Below, piece after piece: positions 54,303 through 63,660 of a stretch of DNA of 64,000 nt. The stretch covers positions 1 to 64,000 of the forward strand of contig JACPFT010000020.1 of assembly GCA_016182845.1 (NCBI GenBank), read 5' to 3'. The notes below the pieces were generated by a model. That model saw only the letters and a list, made by a program, of their open reading frames with translations. It was not told where the DNA came from and ran no database searches. This stretch comes from Gammaproteobacteria bacterium. GTDB lineage: Bacteria > Pseudomonadota > Gammaproteobacteria > Enterobacterales > Permianibacteraceae. How positions within the stretch are numbered: position 1 is the first letter of the stretch; each line of letters begins with the position of its first letter. The translations under genes were made by a program, and so were the position numbers.

Positions 54303-57152
54303 ATGAGCATGCAGGTTTTTGTCCGTGGACAGCGTTGGATCAGCGATACCGAAACCGAGCTTGGCCTCGGCACGGTGCTGAAAGTCGATGGCCGCCTGGT
54401 GACCATACTCTACCCGGCCAGCGGCGAGACCCGCGTCTACAGCATGCACAATGCGCCCCTGTCCCGCGTGCGCTTCGCGCCGGGCGACGAGATCGAGCAC
54501 CACGACGGCTGGCTGATGACCGTCGCCGAGGTCATCGAAGCCGAGGGCCTGCTCAGCTACAAGGGCCTGCGCGACGAAACCGAGCCCGCGGAAGTGCCGG
54601 AGGCCGGCCTGTCCAATCTGACCCAGCTCAACAAGCCCCAGGATCGCTTGTTCACCGGCCAGGTGGATAGCTCGGCCTGGTTCAAGCTACGCCATGACAC
54701 CCTGAAGAAGAGCCAGATGCTGGCCGCCTCGCCTTATCGCGGCCTGCTCGGCGCCCGCGTGTCCCTGGTGCCCCACCAGCTGCACATCGCCAAGGAAGTC
54801 GCCAGCCGCTACGCGCCGCGCGTCCTGCTGGCCGACGAAGTGGGCCTGGGCAAGACCATCGAAGCCGGCATGATCCTGCACGCCCAGCTGGAGTCCGGCC
54901 GCGCCCGCCGTGTGCTCATCGTCGTGCCCGAGTCCCTGCAATACCAGTGGCTGATGGAGATGCGCCGGCGCTTCAACCTGCGCTTCGCCATGATCGACGA
55001 GGACGCGGTCCTCGACACCGAGAGCAGCACCAACCCCTTCGGCGACGAACCGCTGACGCTCTGCTCCCTGGAACTCCTGGCCATGCAGCCGCGAGCCCAG
55101 AAGCTCGCCCTGGCCTGCGAATGGGATCTGCTGGTGGTGGACGAGGCCCATCACCTGGCCTGGGATCCGGAAGAGCCCTCGGTGGAATACCGCGCCATCG
55201 AGCTCCTGGCCTCGGACATCAAGGGTGTCCTGCTCCTGACCGCCACGCCGGAGCAGCTGGGCGTGGCCGGCCATTTCGCCCGCCTGCGCCTGCTCGATCC
55301 CGCCCGTTTCCACGATCTTTATGCCTTTATCGACGAAGAAAGCCGCTATGAAGAAGTCGCCGAGTCCGTGCAGGAGCTGCTCGACGGCGGCGAACTCAGC
55401 GCCGCCGCCCAGGCCAAGCTCGGCGAGCTGATCCAGGGCGACGAGGCGGCGCAGGCCCAGCTCGCGCTGCTGACCGGCGAGGCCGAGAAGGACGAGAAGA
55501 CCGCCGCACGCCAGGGCCTGGTGCGCGCCCTGCTGGACCGCCACGGTACCGGCCGCGTCTTGTTCCGCAACACCCGCGCCGCCATGACCGGCTTCCCGGA
55601 GCGCGATGTTCATGCCCATGCCCTGCCCTGGCCCAAGGAATACGCCCTGGGCGAGAAGGCCAGCGGCCGCCTCTACCCGGAGGCTTCCTATGCCGGGCTC
55701 GCCCCCTGGTGGTTCTTCGATCCGCGCGTGCACTGGCTGTGCAACACCCTGAAGGAGCTGAAGCAGGAGAAGGTCCTCATCATCTGCCATCGCGCGGAGA
55801 CCGCCCTGGAGCTGGAAGAAGCACTGCGCACCCGCGAGGGCATACTCTCCGCCGTCTTCCACGAAGGCCTGTCCATCTTCGAGCGCGACCGGGCCGCAGC
55901 CTTCTTCGCCGACTCCGAATCCGGCGCGAAAGTGCTCATTTGCTCGGAGATCGGCTCCGAAGGCCGCAATTTCCAATTCGCGCGCCATATGGTGCTCTTC
56001 GACCTGCCCATGCACCCGGACCTGCTGGAGCAGCGCATCGGCCGCCTGGACCGCATCGGCCAGCGCCACACCATCCACATCCATGTGCCCTATTTCGAGA
56101 CCGGCGGCCAGGAGGCCCTGTTCCGCTGGTATCACGAGGGCCTGAATGCCTTCGCCAGCATCTGCCCGGCCGGCGCCACCCTGTACGACGAGCTCCTGAA
56201 CGAACTCAAGCTCGCCATCGTCAAGGAGGGCCACGATCTGGACGCCCTGATGGTCCACACCCGCCAGCTGGCCGAGGAGCACAACGCCGCCCTGGAGCGG
56301 GGCCGCGACCGCCTCCTGGAAATCAATTCCGCCGGCCATGACGACGGCCCGGAGACGATCCACGCCATCGAGACCCTGGACCGCGACCCGGAACTGCCGG
56401 AATACATGGAGCGCTTGTTCGGCCTCATCGGCATCGACGTCGAGGACCACAGCGACTACAGCTACGTGATCCGCCCGGGCGATCACATGCAGGTGCCGAG
56501 CTTCCCCGAGCTGGACGAGGACGGCGTGACAGTCACCTACAGCCGCAGCCGTGCCCTGGCCCGCGAGGATCAGCAGTTCCTGTCCTGGGAGCATCCCATG
56601 GTCACCGGCGCCCGCGACCTGGTGCTGTCCCAGGCCACCGGCAACGCCGCCGTGGCCATGCTCAAGAACCCGGCAGTCAAGCCCGGCACCGTCCTGGTCG
56701 AGACCCTGCACATCGTGGAGTGCATCGCCCCGCCGGAACTGGGCGCCGACCGCTTCCTGCCCAAGACCCTGATCCGCAACCTCCTGGACCCGGTGGGCAA
56801 CGACCTGTCGCCCAAGGTGGGCATCAACGGCCTGTCCAAGCAGCTCACCGAGCTGGATAAATCGGTCTCGGGCAAGCTGGTGCGCGCCGCCCAGGACTCC
56901 CTGCGCGCCTCGCTGGCCAAGAGCGATGCCCTGGCCAAGGAAAAGATGGTCGGCATCGTCGCCGAAGCTGAGGGGAAAATGCGCGAAGTCCTGGATGGCG
57001 AACGCCACCGCCTCGCCGCCCTGAAAGCCGTGAACCCCAACGTCCGCCAGGACGAGCTGGACTTCCTGGCCGAATGCCGCGACGAACTGGCCGGCTATAT
57101 CGGCAATGCCCGCCTGCGCCTGGACGCCATCCGCATCATCATCGCCAGCTGA
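54303..57152 (+). CDS. rapA: RNA polymerase-associated ATPase RapA
   Basis: Swi2/Snf2-type ATPase that recycles RNA polymerase. The 949-residue protein (E. coli 968) starts with two Tudor-like subdomains (G-Q-R-W-I-S-D-T-E-T-E-L-G-L-G near residues 9-23). The helicase core has A-D-E-V-G-L-G-K-T (177-185), D-E-A-H-H-L near 280 and motif VI Q-R-I-G-R-L-D-R-I-G-Q near 580. Identity to E. coli RapA is obvious by eye along the whole length. The ATG at 54303 or the one two codons later could be used; AGG sits before both. Confidence 0.95.
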   Translation: MSMQVFVRGQRWISDTETELGLGTVLKVDGRLVTILYPASGETRVYSMHNAPLSRVRFAPGDEIEHHDGWLMTVAEVIEAEGLLSYKGLRDETEPAEVPEAGLSNLTQLNKPQDRLFTGQVDSSAWFKLRHDTLKKSQMLAASPYRGLLGARVSLVPHQLHIAKEVASRYAPRVLLADEVGLGKTIEAGMILHAQLESGRARRVLIVVPESLQYQWLMEMRRRFNLRFAMIDEDAVLDTESSTNPFGDEPLTLCSLELLAMQPRAQKLALACEWDLLVVDEAHHLAWDPEEPSVEYRAIELLASDIKGVLLLTATPEQLGVAGHFARLRLLDPARFHDLYAFIDEESRYEEVAESVQELLDGGELSAAAQAKLGELIQGDEAAQAQLALLTGEAEKDEKTAARQGLVRALLDRHGTGRVLFRNTRAAMTGFPERDVHAHALPWPKEYALGEKASGRLYPEASYAGLAPWWFFDPRVHWLCNTLKELKQEKVLIICHRAETALELEEALRTREGILSAVFHEGLSIFERDRAAAFFADSESGAKVLICSEIGSEGRNFQFARHMVLFDLPMHPDLLEQRIGRLDRIGQRHTIHIHVPYFETGGQEALFRWYHEGLNAFASICPAGATLYDELLNELKLAIVKEGHDLDALMVHTRQLAEEHNAALERGRDRLLEINSAGHDDGPETIHAIETLDRDPELPEYMERLFGLIGIDVEDHSDYSYVIRPGDHMQVPSFPELDEDGVTVTYSRSRALAREDQQFLSWEHPMVTGARDLVLSQATGNAAVAMLKNPAVKPGTVLVETLHIVECIAPPELGADRFLPKTLIRNLLDPVGNDLSPKVGINGLSKQLTELDKSVSGKLVRAAQDSLRASLAKSDALAKEKMVGIVAEAEGKMREVLDGERHRLAALKAVNPNVRQDELDFLAECRDELAGYIGNARLRLDAIRIIIAS

Positions 57153-57162
57153 TCGGCCAATA

Positions 57163-57257
57163 CCGTTCGTCCTGAGTAGGGGCGCCTGCGCCCCGTATCG
57201 AAGGACCCCCGTTCGCCCTGAGCCTCCTGAGCCTGTCGAAGGGCGAAGGGCGAACGG
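57163..57257. repeat. Dispersed repeat R1, two tandem copies (hairpin and simple forms)
   Basis: 57163-57204 is the variant with a GC hairpin insert (gtaggggcgcctgcgcccc, then gtatcgaagg). 57210-57257 is the simple form with small internal duplications (cctgagcctcctgagcctg; gcgaagggcgaagggcgaacgg), as if made by replication slippage. The tandem copies begin 11 bases after the rapA stop. Confidence 0.7.
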
Positions 57258-57285
57258 AGGCCTGTGCCCCCTGCCCCTCCCCCGC

Positions 57286-57291
57286 TATACT
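57286..57291 (+). promoter_or_regulatory. -10 element (TATACT) before yihY
   Basis: TATACT followed by cccccc, 32 bases before the yihY ATG. No good -35. Confidence 0.4.
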
Positions 57292-57322
57292 CCCCCCAAG
57301 CCCGCAAAATCCCAAGCGTGAC

Positions 57323-58615
57323 ATGGACTTGTTGCATCGCCTCGAAGCCCGACTCTGGGCAAAGCCCGACACCGGCGGCTCCCGCTTACACCAGCTAAGC
57401 CGGCGCGCCCTGCAGCTGCTCTACGTCATCCTGCGCGATCTCACCGAGGGGCAGCTGTCCCTGCGCGCCATGAGCCTGGTCTATACCAGCCTCTTGTCCC
57501 TGGTGCCCCTGCTCGCCGTCAGCTTCTCGGTGCTCAAGGCTTTCGAGGTGCATAACCAGATCGAACCCATCCTGCGGCAGTGGCTGGCCCCCCTCGGACC
57601 CCAGGGCCAGGAGATCAGCACGCGCATCATCGAGTTCGTCGCCAATATGAAGGTCGGCGTGCTGGGCGCCGTCGGCGTCGGCCTGTTGTTCTACACCGTG
57701 CTGTCCCTGCTGCAGAAGGTCGAGCGGGCCTTCAACGACACCTGGCATGTCAAACAGGATCGGGGCTTCGCCCAACGCTTCACCCACTACCTGTCCGTGC
57801 TGATCATCGGTCCGGTCCTGGTCTTCTCCGCCTTGGGATTGACCGCCAGCCTGATGAACTCGGCGGCCGTGCAGGCCATCGGCGCCTGGCCGCTGCTAGG
57901 CAACCTCATCGCCGCCATCCCCCGCCTCCTTCCTTATTTATTGATCATCGCCGCCTTCTGCTTCATCTACAGCTTCGTGCCCAATACCCGGGTTCGCCTG
58001 GCACCCGCCCTGGCCGGCGCCGTGGTCGGCGGCGTGCTCTGGCAGACCACCGGCTGGCTGTTCGCCGCCTTCCTCGCCGATGCTGGCTCCTACACCGCCA
58101 TCTATTCCGCCTTCGCCACCCTGATCCTCTTCCTGTTCTGGCTCTACCTGTCCTGGCTGACCCTCCTGATCGGCGCCAGCATCAGCTTCTACCTGCAGAA
58201 CCCCGGCTTCATCCGCCAGGACTTGGGCGGCATGAGCCACCGCGAACGCGAGGAGCTGGGCCTGGAGCTGCTGCGCCGGGTCGGTCAGGCCTATTACGCC
58301 CAAGCCCCCGCGCCGACCATGCACGAACTCGCCGAAAGCCTGGGCCGCACTACCCTGGATCTGGACGAAGCCCTGCACCGCCTCGGCGCCTCCCACTTCC
58401 TGGCCGCCACCCAGGACGAACCACCCCGCTATCTGCCCGGCCGCCCCTTCGACGCCACGAGCGTGCACCAGGCCCTGCTCTGCCTGCGCGGCAGCTCAGC
58501 CGCCAGCGCCGGCCCGGCGGCACGGCTCCTCGAAGAACTGGACCTGGCCCAGGCCCAGCACTTGGCCGGCCTCAGCCTGAAAGATTGGCTGCTACGGGAG
58601 GGCCGTTCGTCCTGA
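57323..58615 (+). CDS. YihY/UPF0761 inner-membrane protein
   Basis: A 430-residue protein with six predicted transmembrane helices between residues 45 and 295 and the family text L-R-A-M-S-L-V-Y-T-S-L-L-S-L-V-P-L-L-A-V near 45. It also has F-N-x-T-W-x-V near 130 and I-Y-S-A-F-A-T-L-I-L-F-L-F-W near 262. The family was once called RNase BN by mistake and has no proven function. About 130 C-terminal residues form a helical cytoplasmic tail that is longer than in E. coli YihY. The last three sense codons and the stop lie inside an R1 repeat (58604-58634). Confidence 0.88.
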   Translation: MDLLHRLEARLWAKPDTGGSRLHQLSRRALQLLYVILRDLTEGQLSLRAMSLVYTSLLSLVPLLAVSFSVLKAFEVHNQIEPILRQWLAPLGPQGQEISTRIIEFVANMKVGVLGAVGVGLLFYTVLSLLQKVERAFNDTWHVKQDRGFAQRFTHYLSVLIIGPVLVFSALGLTASLMNSAAVQAIGAWPLLGNLIAAIPRLLPYLLIIAAFCFIYSFVPNTRVRLAPALAGAVVGGVLWQTTGWLFAAFLADAGSYTAIYSAFATLILFLFWLYLSWLTLLIGASISFYLQNPGFIRQDLGGMSHREREELGLELLRRVGQAYYAQAPAPTMHELAESLGRTTLDLDEALHRLGASHFLAATQDEPPRYLPGRPFDATSVHQALLCLRGSSAASAGPAARLLEELDLAQAQHLAGLSLKDWLLREGRSS

Positions 58616-58634
58616 GCCTGTCGAAGGACGAACG
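58604..58634. repeat. Dispersed repeat R1 that supplies the yihY stop codon
   Basis: cgttcgtcctgagcctgtcg then aaggacgaacg, a palindromic simple form. Read in the yihY frame its start gives Arg-Ser-Ser-stop, so insertion of the repeat fixed the present C-terminus of that protein. Confidence 0.7.
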
Positions 58635-58680
58635 AACCGCCCACTGCACAGAAAACCGCCAACCCCATGCCGCGATCCGC

Positions 58681-58686
58681 TATACT
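58681..58686 (+). promoter_or_regulatory. -10 element (TATACT) before rhlB
   Basis: TATACT followed by cccgcgc, 49 bases before the rhlB start. No clear -35. Confidence 0.4.
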
Positions 58687-58729
58687 CCCGCGCTTGACTC
58701 CATGACATAACCGCTTACCGGATACCACC

Positions 58730-60232
58730 TTGCTCAGCTTCATCAAAAACCTGTTCGCCCGCCTGACCCGTTCCAGCTCCGAACCGGCCCACGAAACCCG
58801 TACAGCCCAACACAAAGAACACGGCGACGACGCCGGAAAGAAGCGCCGCCGCAACCGCAACAACCGTAAGCGCGGTGAGCGGACCGAGCGCAGCGAAGCC
58901 GTCAGCGCGCCGGTCATCGACAACTGGACCCTGGACGACTTCCCGGTCCCCGTCGCCGAGGGCAAGACCCGCTTCCACGATCTGGACCTGCCCTTAGCCC
59001 TGGTCCATAGCATCGCCGATCTGGGCTTCCAGTACGCCAGCCCCATCCAGGCCGAGATCCTGCCCGCTACCCTCGCCGGCCGCGACGCCGTCGGCCAGGC
59101 CCAGACCGGCACCGGCAAGACCGCCGCCTTCCTGATCACCATCATCGACCGCATCCTGCGCACCGAGGGCGAACCCCGCCCCGCCGGCCAGCCCCTGGCC
59201 CTAGTCCTGGCGCCGACCCGCGAGCTCGTGATCCAGATCGGTAAGGACTCCCTCGGCCTCAACAAGCACACCGGCCTGCGCACCATCACCCTGGTGGGCG
59301 GTATGGACTACCAGAAACAACAGCGCGAGCTGGACCAGGGCCAAGTCGACATCATCGTCGCCACCCCCGGCCGCCTCATCGACTTCTGCGAACAGAACCT
59401 GGTCGACCTGTCCAAGGTCCAGATCCTGGTCATCGACGAAGCCGACCGCATGCTCGACATGGGCTTCGTGCCCCAGATGCGCCGCATCGTGCGCCGCACC
59501 CCCTACAAGGGCGAGCGCCAGACCCAGCTGTTCTCCGCCACCTTCCCGCGCCAGGTGCGCGAGATGATCGAGAACTGGTGCGTCAACCCCATCGAAGTCA
59601 CCATCAACCCCGAGCATGTCGCCACCGCCACCGTCGAGCAGCGCATGTACATGGTGACCACCGACAAGAAATACGACGTGCTCTACAACCTGATCCAGAA
59701 CGAGGATCTGCAGCGCGTCATGATCTTCGCCAACCGCCGCGACGAGACCCGCCGCCTGGCCGACCGCTTGAAGGCCCATGGCATCAGCTCCGCCCTGCTC
59801 TCCGGCGACGTCGAACAGAGCAAGCGCGTCAAGACCCTGGAAGCCTTCCGCGAAGGCCAGATCCGCGTCCTGGTCGCCACCGACGTCGCCGGCCGCGGCA
59901 TCCACGTCGACGGCGTCTCCCACGTCATCAACTTCACCCTGCCCGACGATCCGGAAGACTATGTGCACCGCATAGGCCGTACCGGCCGCGCCGGCGCCAC
60001 CGGTACCTCCATCAGCTTCGCCAGCGAAGACGACGCCTTCGCCATGCTCAAGATCGAGGAGCTGATGGGCGAGAAGCCCAACTACCTCTACCCCGAAGAC
60101 ACCCTGATGACCAAGGCCCCCTACGTGGAAATGCCCCGCGAAGAACGCCGCCCCCACGGCGGCGGCGGACGTGGCGGTCCGCGCTCCGGCGGCGGCCATT
60201 CTGGCGGACGGGGGGGGCCGCGCCGGCACTGA
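58730..60232 (+). CDS. rhlB: DEAD-box ATP-dependent RNA helicase RhlB
   Basis: RNA helicase of the degradosome type. The 500-residue protein has a basic low-complexity N-terminal extension (about 1-60), the Q motif near 81-108 and Walker A A-Q-T-G-T-G-K-T (124-131). D-E-A-D is near 239, followed by S-A-T and H-R-I-G-R-T-G-R. The tail is Gly/Arg-rich (G-G-G-R-G-G-P-R). The M-L-x-x-I-K-x-L-F start and G-K-T-R-F-H-D-x-x-L match Pseudomonas RhlB rather than RhlE or DeaD. The TTG start at 58730 fits that N-terminus; the Shine-Dalgarno is weak. Confidence 0.9.
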   Translation: MLSFIKNLFARLTRSSSEPAHETRTAQHKEHGDDAGKKRRRNRNNRKRGERTERSEAVSAPVIDNWTLDDFPVPVAEGKTRFHDLDLPLALVHSIADLGFQYASPIQAEILPATLAGRDAVGQAQTGTGKTAAFLITIIDRILRTEGEPRPAGQPLALVLAPTRELVIQIGKDSLGLNKHTGLRTITLVGGMDYQKQQRELDQGQVDIIVATPGRLIDFCEQNLVDLSKVQILVIDEADRMLDMGFVPQMRRIVRRTPYKGERQTQLFSATFPRQVREMIENWCVNPIEVTINPEHVATATVEQRMYMVTTDKKYDVLYNLIQNEDLQRVMIFANRRDETRRLADRLKAHGISSALLSGDVEQSKRVKTLEAFREGQIRVLVATDVAGRGIHVDGVSHVINFTLPDDPEDYVHRIGRTGRAGATGTSISFASEDDAFAMLKIEELMGEKPNYLYPEDTLMTKAPYVEMPREERRPHGGGGRGGPRSGGGHSGGRGGPRRH

Positions 60233-60522
60233 CCCCCATCCCACCGAGCCGCCAGCCTCCATGGCTGCGGCTCCCAACGACACTTTTGCCCCCTTACGTC
60301 ACTTTCTGCCCCGCCCCGCTCCGCCAAATTTTCCCATTGCCGCTTCTGTTCCCTTAACCTCAGTCTTCGTTCTGCGAAAACCACCACAATTTCAAACATC
60401 TGCCCCAACGCAACAGCCGATCTTTACCTATACTGCGCCGTACCTGCGTGTTGGCACGGATTCTGTATAAGTCTCCTCCAACAGCAAGTGCAACGCCGCC
60501 CCAGCTCTCGCCGGGAGCGGAA
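60233..60522. other. Intergenic region between rhlB and the pilins
   Basis: No gene is seen. The region is C-rich on the left and becomes less GC-rich. A -24/-12-like TTGGCACGGATTCTGT (60451-60466) was considered as a sigma-54 site; the -24 half fits well but the -12 reads GT instead of GC. Confidence 0.35.
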
Positions 60523-60551
60523 TTGACAGGTTAGACCTAAGCTGTTAATTT
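60523..60551 (+). promoter_or_regulatory. Candidate pilin promoter (TTGACA-17-TAATTT)
   Basis: A perfect -35 (60523-60528), 17-bp spacer and a weak -10 (60546-60551) would start transcription near 60558, 10 bases before the AAGGAG (60568-60573) of the first pilin. It competes with the imperfect sigma-54-like site at 60451-60466. Confidence 0.4.
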
Positions 60552-60579
60552 CCAAGCACTTTCACTCAAGGAGTCATCC

Positions 60580-61080
60580 ATGAAGAAGATCCAGCAAGGC
60601 TTCACCCTCATCGAACTGATGATCGTGGTTGCCATCATCGGCATTCTCGCTGCCGTCGCGATCCCTGCCTACCAGGACTACACCATCCGCGCTCAGGTGA
60701 GCGAGGGTCTGAACATGATTGGCGAGGCCAAGGACAATATCCAAGACTTCCGCGCCAACAAGGGCCGCATGCCGGCGAGCAACACCTCTGCCGGCCTGCC
60801 CCTGGCAACCAGTATTGTGGGTTCCTATGTCACTGCAATCCATGTGACCGCGGATGGCAGCTTGCTGATTGCTTATGGCAATAAGTCTAACGCTGCGATT
60901 CAAAATCAGACCATTGGCGTACGCGCCGCCGTTCCTGGCGGCAATGCCACCAGTGGCTCGCCCATCGCCTGGACCTGCGGTCGTTCCAATGCCCCGGCCA
61001 ATACCACGGTTATCGGTGGCACGGTACCTCCGACCACGGTTATCGACAAGCATATGCCGATTTCTTGCCGCAAAGAGTAA
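60580..61080 (+). CDS. pilA: Type IV major pilin
   Basis: A 166-residue type IVa prepilin with a 7-residue leader ending in Gly, then [20 protein letters not shown]. This contains the prepilin peptidase/methylase site and Glu5 of the mature chain. The globular part ends with a Cys pair (W-T-C near 132, I-S-C-R-K-E at the end) that should close the D-loop disulfide. Strong AAGGAG 7 bases before the ATG. A terminator-like hairpin follows, so it is probably expressed more than the second pilin. Confidence 0.95.
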   Translation: MKKIQQGFTLIELMIVVAIIGILAAVAIPAYQDYTIRAQVSEGLNMIGEAKDNIQDFRANKGRMPASNTSAGLPLATSIVGSYVTAIHVTADGSLLIAYGNKSNAAIQNQTIGVRAAVPGGNATSGSPIAWTCGRSNAPANTTVIGGTVPPTTVIDKHMPISCRKE

Positions 61081-61104
61081 TCGCCAATGCGCATCTGCTG
61101 AGAG

Positions 61105-61127
61105 ACCGGCCGGGAACTCCGGCCGGT
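61105..61127 (+). terminator. Hairpin after pilA
   Basis: accggccgg (61105-61113) pairs with ccggccggt (61119-61127), loop gaact. It is followed by tacctt rather than a clear T-tract, so it may act as a partial terminator or mRNA stabiliser. Confidence 0.6.
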
Positions 61128-61176
61128 TACCTTCCTAGACCCAGCCTCATACCCGCGTATTGATTGGGGTGTACCG

Positions 61177-61680
61177 ATGCGAAAATCGATAGCCGCCTTC
61201 ACCCTTATCGAACTGATGGTAGTCGTGGCAATAATCGGAATTCTCGCCTCCGTGGCAATCCCCGCCTATCAAAACTACGTGGTCCGCTCCCAGGTCAGTG
61301 AATCCTTACAACTGGTGAAAGAGGCAAAACTCAAAGTTTCCGAGTTTCGAAATCAATACGGACGGCTTCCCGGAAGCAACCAATCGGCAGGCCTACCTTC
61401 CCCTTCAAGCATAATTGCCAGTTATACTCAAAGCGTCGCTATCACGAATAACGGCATAGTGCTACTAACCTTCGGTAACAAAGTCAGTCAGACCATCGAC
61501 GGCCTCCAGCTCGCGCTATCGCCAGCGACCCCCGGCGCAAGCCTCACCTCATCCTCTCCCCTGGTATGGGTCTGCGGTTTCGCCACCACCCCAGCTGGCA
61601 CCCAGGAAATAACCGGCTCGGCAGCAGCCGACAATACAAATACGCCCGATAAGGTCTTACCCGGAAGTTGCCGCCCCTAA
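61177..61680 (+). CDS. Second type IV pilin with Ala instead of Gly at the cleavage site
   Basis: A 167-residue pilin related to the one upstream: same F-T-L-I-E-L helix, same -Y-Q-[ND]-Y- spacing and same C-terminal Cys pair (W-V-C near 131, G-S-C-R-P at the end). The leader M-R-K-S-I-A-A ends in Ala, not Gly, at the -1 position. In Pseudomonas pilin Gly-1 is nearly essential and Ala is the one change known to be tolerated, so processing may be slower. GGGGTG precedes the ATG. The base composition is clearly lower in GC than pilA, pointing to separate origin or divergence. Confidence 0.92.
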   Translation: MRKSIAAFTLIELMVVVAIIGILASVAIPAYQNYVVRSQVSESLQLVKEAKLKVSEFRNQYGRLPGSNQSAGLPSPSSIIASYTQSVAITNNGIVLLTFGNKVSQTIDGLQLALSPATPGASLTSSSPLVWVCGFATTPAGTQEITGSAAADNTNTPDKVLPGSCRP

Positions 61681-61722
61681 CGCGCAATACTCGAATACGC
61701 GCCACCGTCGTCCCGAGACACT

Positions 61723-63660
61723 ATGACAACCAACCAGCGAGCCATCGCACTCAGCCTATCGCTGCTTTCCTTACTAATCATTTTTGTGTATTGGCCAGGC
61801 CTGAACGGGCCTTTTGTCTTTGACGACGAGCCCAATATCAAGGAAAACCCCGCGCTCCATATCAAGGATCTTAGCCTTGACTCGCTTCGCAATGCCGCCT
61901 TCTCCATCAAAGCAGGCCCCCTATATCGCCCCATCAGCATGTCGAGCCTGGCCGCAAACTATTATTTTTCGCAACTGGAGCCTTACGCCTACAAGCTGAC
62001 AAACCTAGGCGTGCACCTACTAGCGACCCTGGCTCTCATGTTGTTCGCGAACCGCTTGCTTCACCTTTACTCCTACCATCCAACCAACCAGGAATCATCC
62101 TATAAACCGGATATTCCTCTGATATGCCTACTACTTGGAGCACTCTGGGGCCTACACCCGTTGAATTTAAGCAGCGTGCTATACATTGTTCAGCGCATGG
62201 CCAGCTTGGCCGCCATGTTCAGTTTCCTTGCTCTAGCAAGTTATTGCCATGGTAGACTTTGTCAGTTGCGAGCCCAGCGCGGCTGGCCCTTTCTGATACT
62301 CAGCCTCATCGTTTTATATCCACTGGCAATCTTTTCGAAAGAAAATGTGGTTGTCTTGCCACTTATAATGCCGACCATAGAATGCCTCCTACTTCCTCAG
62401 CGATGGCAACAAACACTAAAGTGGATACGACAACACCGAATAATGTTATGGCTCGCGCTCGCCCTTCCCGTGGCATTCTGCCTGTGGCATATGGACTATG
62501 TATTGAACGGCTACGTCTCACGCCCTTTTACGCTCGAAGAGCGCATACTGACAGAGAGCCGGGCGCTTTGGTTTTATCTTCAGCAAATCGCTCTGCCGAA
62601 TATTTCCCAGCTCTACTTATTCCATGATGACTTCTCCACTTCAAAAGGAATACTTTCGCCACTGACGACGCTAACTTCGCTTATAGCATGGTGCATTACT
62701 TTCCTTGGCATTTGGATGCTTCGCCGCAAACATCCTCTAGCAGCATTTTCCATCCTCTTTTTCCTTATCGGTCACTTAATCGAATCCACCATATTCGCAT
62801 TGGAGTTGGTTCATGAGCATCGGAATTACTTCCCCTCTTTTGGCCCATTGTTACTACTTAGCGTGGCGCTAACAACACTTTGCAAAGACAAAATCGGAGG
62901 CAAAGCGCGAATCACCGTTATAGCCCTATTTATTGCCTTTCTGGCTCACAGCACATGGACAAGGGCGAATGCCTGGTCGAGCTGGCCGCGCCTGGCGGCA
63001 ACAGAACTGACTCTGGCCCCCAGCTCGGCTGGCAGCAACTACGAAATTGGCCGCGTTTATTTCGCAAAAACCGTCCTCGAAGGAAAGCATAATTACTATA
63101 ATCTGGCGCGAGAACACTTACTAAAATCATCCATGCTGGACCCCAACATGGTGCTTGGCATGCTTGCTGTATTGCGCTTAGATGCGGCAATGCAAAAAAC
63201 TGAAGATAAGAATCTTCTGAAACAGTTGCTCACTCGCTTGCAGACTCAAACAGCTACTGCCGCAACCGTCCAGCACGTCAACCAACTGTTGGCTTGCCAT
63301 ATAAAGCAAAATTGCGAAGTATCTTCATCAAGCATTCTGAGCATCCATCAAGCTCTACTAAAAAACCCGAGTCTACGCGGGCGCGCATTAGCGGTCACCC
63401 TTTCAAATTTGGCACTATTAGCCCTGGAAGAATCTAATCAAAACCTAGCGTTAGCCTACACAGAGCTGGCATTGGACAACTACCGCGACGACGCGGGAAT
63501 TTGGCTTTCTTCCATATATGTGTCAACGGTCGCAAACAAGCCGGATAGAGCAAGAATCCTTGCCAAGAACTTTCTTGAACTTCCTGCGTCATTGGGCCAA
63601 GAGGCGTACACCCGTCAAATTCTAAATCAGGGGCCCGGAACAAGGAAAAATAATGAATAA
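61723..63660 (+). CDS. GT-C membrane glycosyltransferase with TPR-like tail (TMTC-like), putative pilin glycosyltransferase
   Basis: A 645-residue protein. Residues 1-420 hold about ten transmembrane helices; the first periplasmic loop begins F-V-F-D-D-E-P-N-I near residues 30-38, the acidic GT-C catalytic motif. L-Y-R-P-I-S near 68, H-P-L-N-L-S-S-V-L-Y-I-V-Q-R near 146, S-K-E-N near 205 and H-E-H-R-N-Y-F-P near 364 are shared with O-mannosyltransferases of the TMTC type. The last 220 residues are TPR-like helices. Such enzymes take one sugar from a polyprenyl phosphate. Its place just after two pilins and before a GT2 gene that could make that donor suggests pilin O-glycosylation. GC content is low. 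Confidence 0.78.
   Translation: MTTNQRAIALSLSLLSLLIIFVYWPGLNGPFVFDDEPNIKENPALHIKDLSLDSLRNAAFSIKAGPLYRPISMSSLAANYYFSQLEPYAYKLTNLGVHLLATLALMLFANRLLHLYSYHPTNQESSYKPDIPLICLLLGALWGLHPLNLSSVLYIVQRMASLAAMFSFLALASYCHGRLCQLRAQRGWPFLILSLIVLYPLAIFSKENVVVLPLIMPTIECLLLPQRWQQTLKWIRQHRIMLWLALALPVAFCLWHMDYVLNGYVSRPFTLEERILTESRALWFYLQQIALPNISQLYLFHDDFSTSKGILSPLTTLTSLIAWCITFLGIWMLRRKHPLAAFSILFFLIGHLIESTIFALELVHEHRNYFPSFGPLLLLSVALTTLCKDKIGGKARITVIALFIAFLAHSTWTRANAWSSWPRLAATELTLAPSSAGSNYEIGRVYFAKTVLEGKHNYYNLAREHLLKSSMLDPNMVLGMLAVLRLDAAMQKTEDKNLLKQLLTRLQTQTATAATVQHVNQLLACHIKQNCEVSSSSILSIHQALLKNPSLRGRALAVTLSNLALLALEESNQNLALAYTELALDNYRDDAGIWLSSIYVSTVANKPDRARILAKNFLELPASLGQEAYTRQILNQGPGTRKNNE

Noticed and set aside
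60451-60466. Sigma-54 promoter for pilA
   Set aside because: The -24 half (TTGGCACG) is good but the -12 half reads CTGT rather than TTGC. A perfect TTGACA closer to the gene is at least as plausible, so it is kept only as a note.
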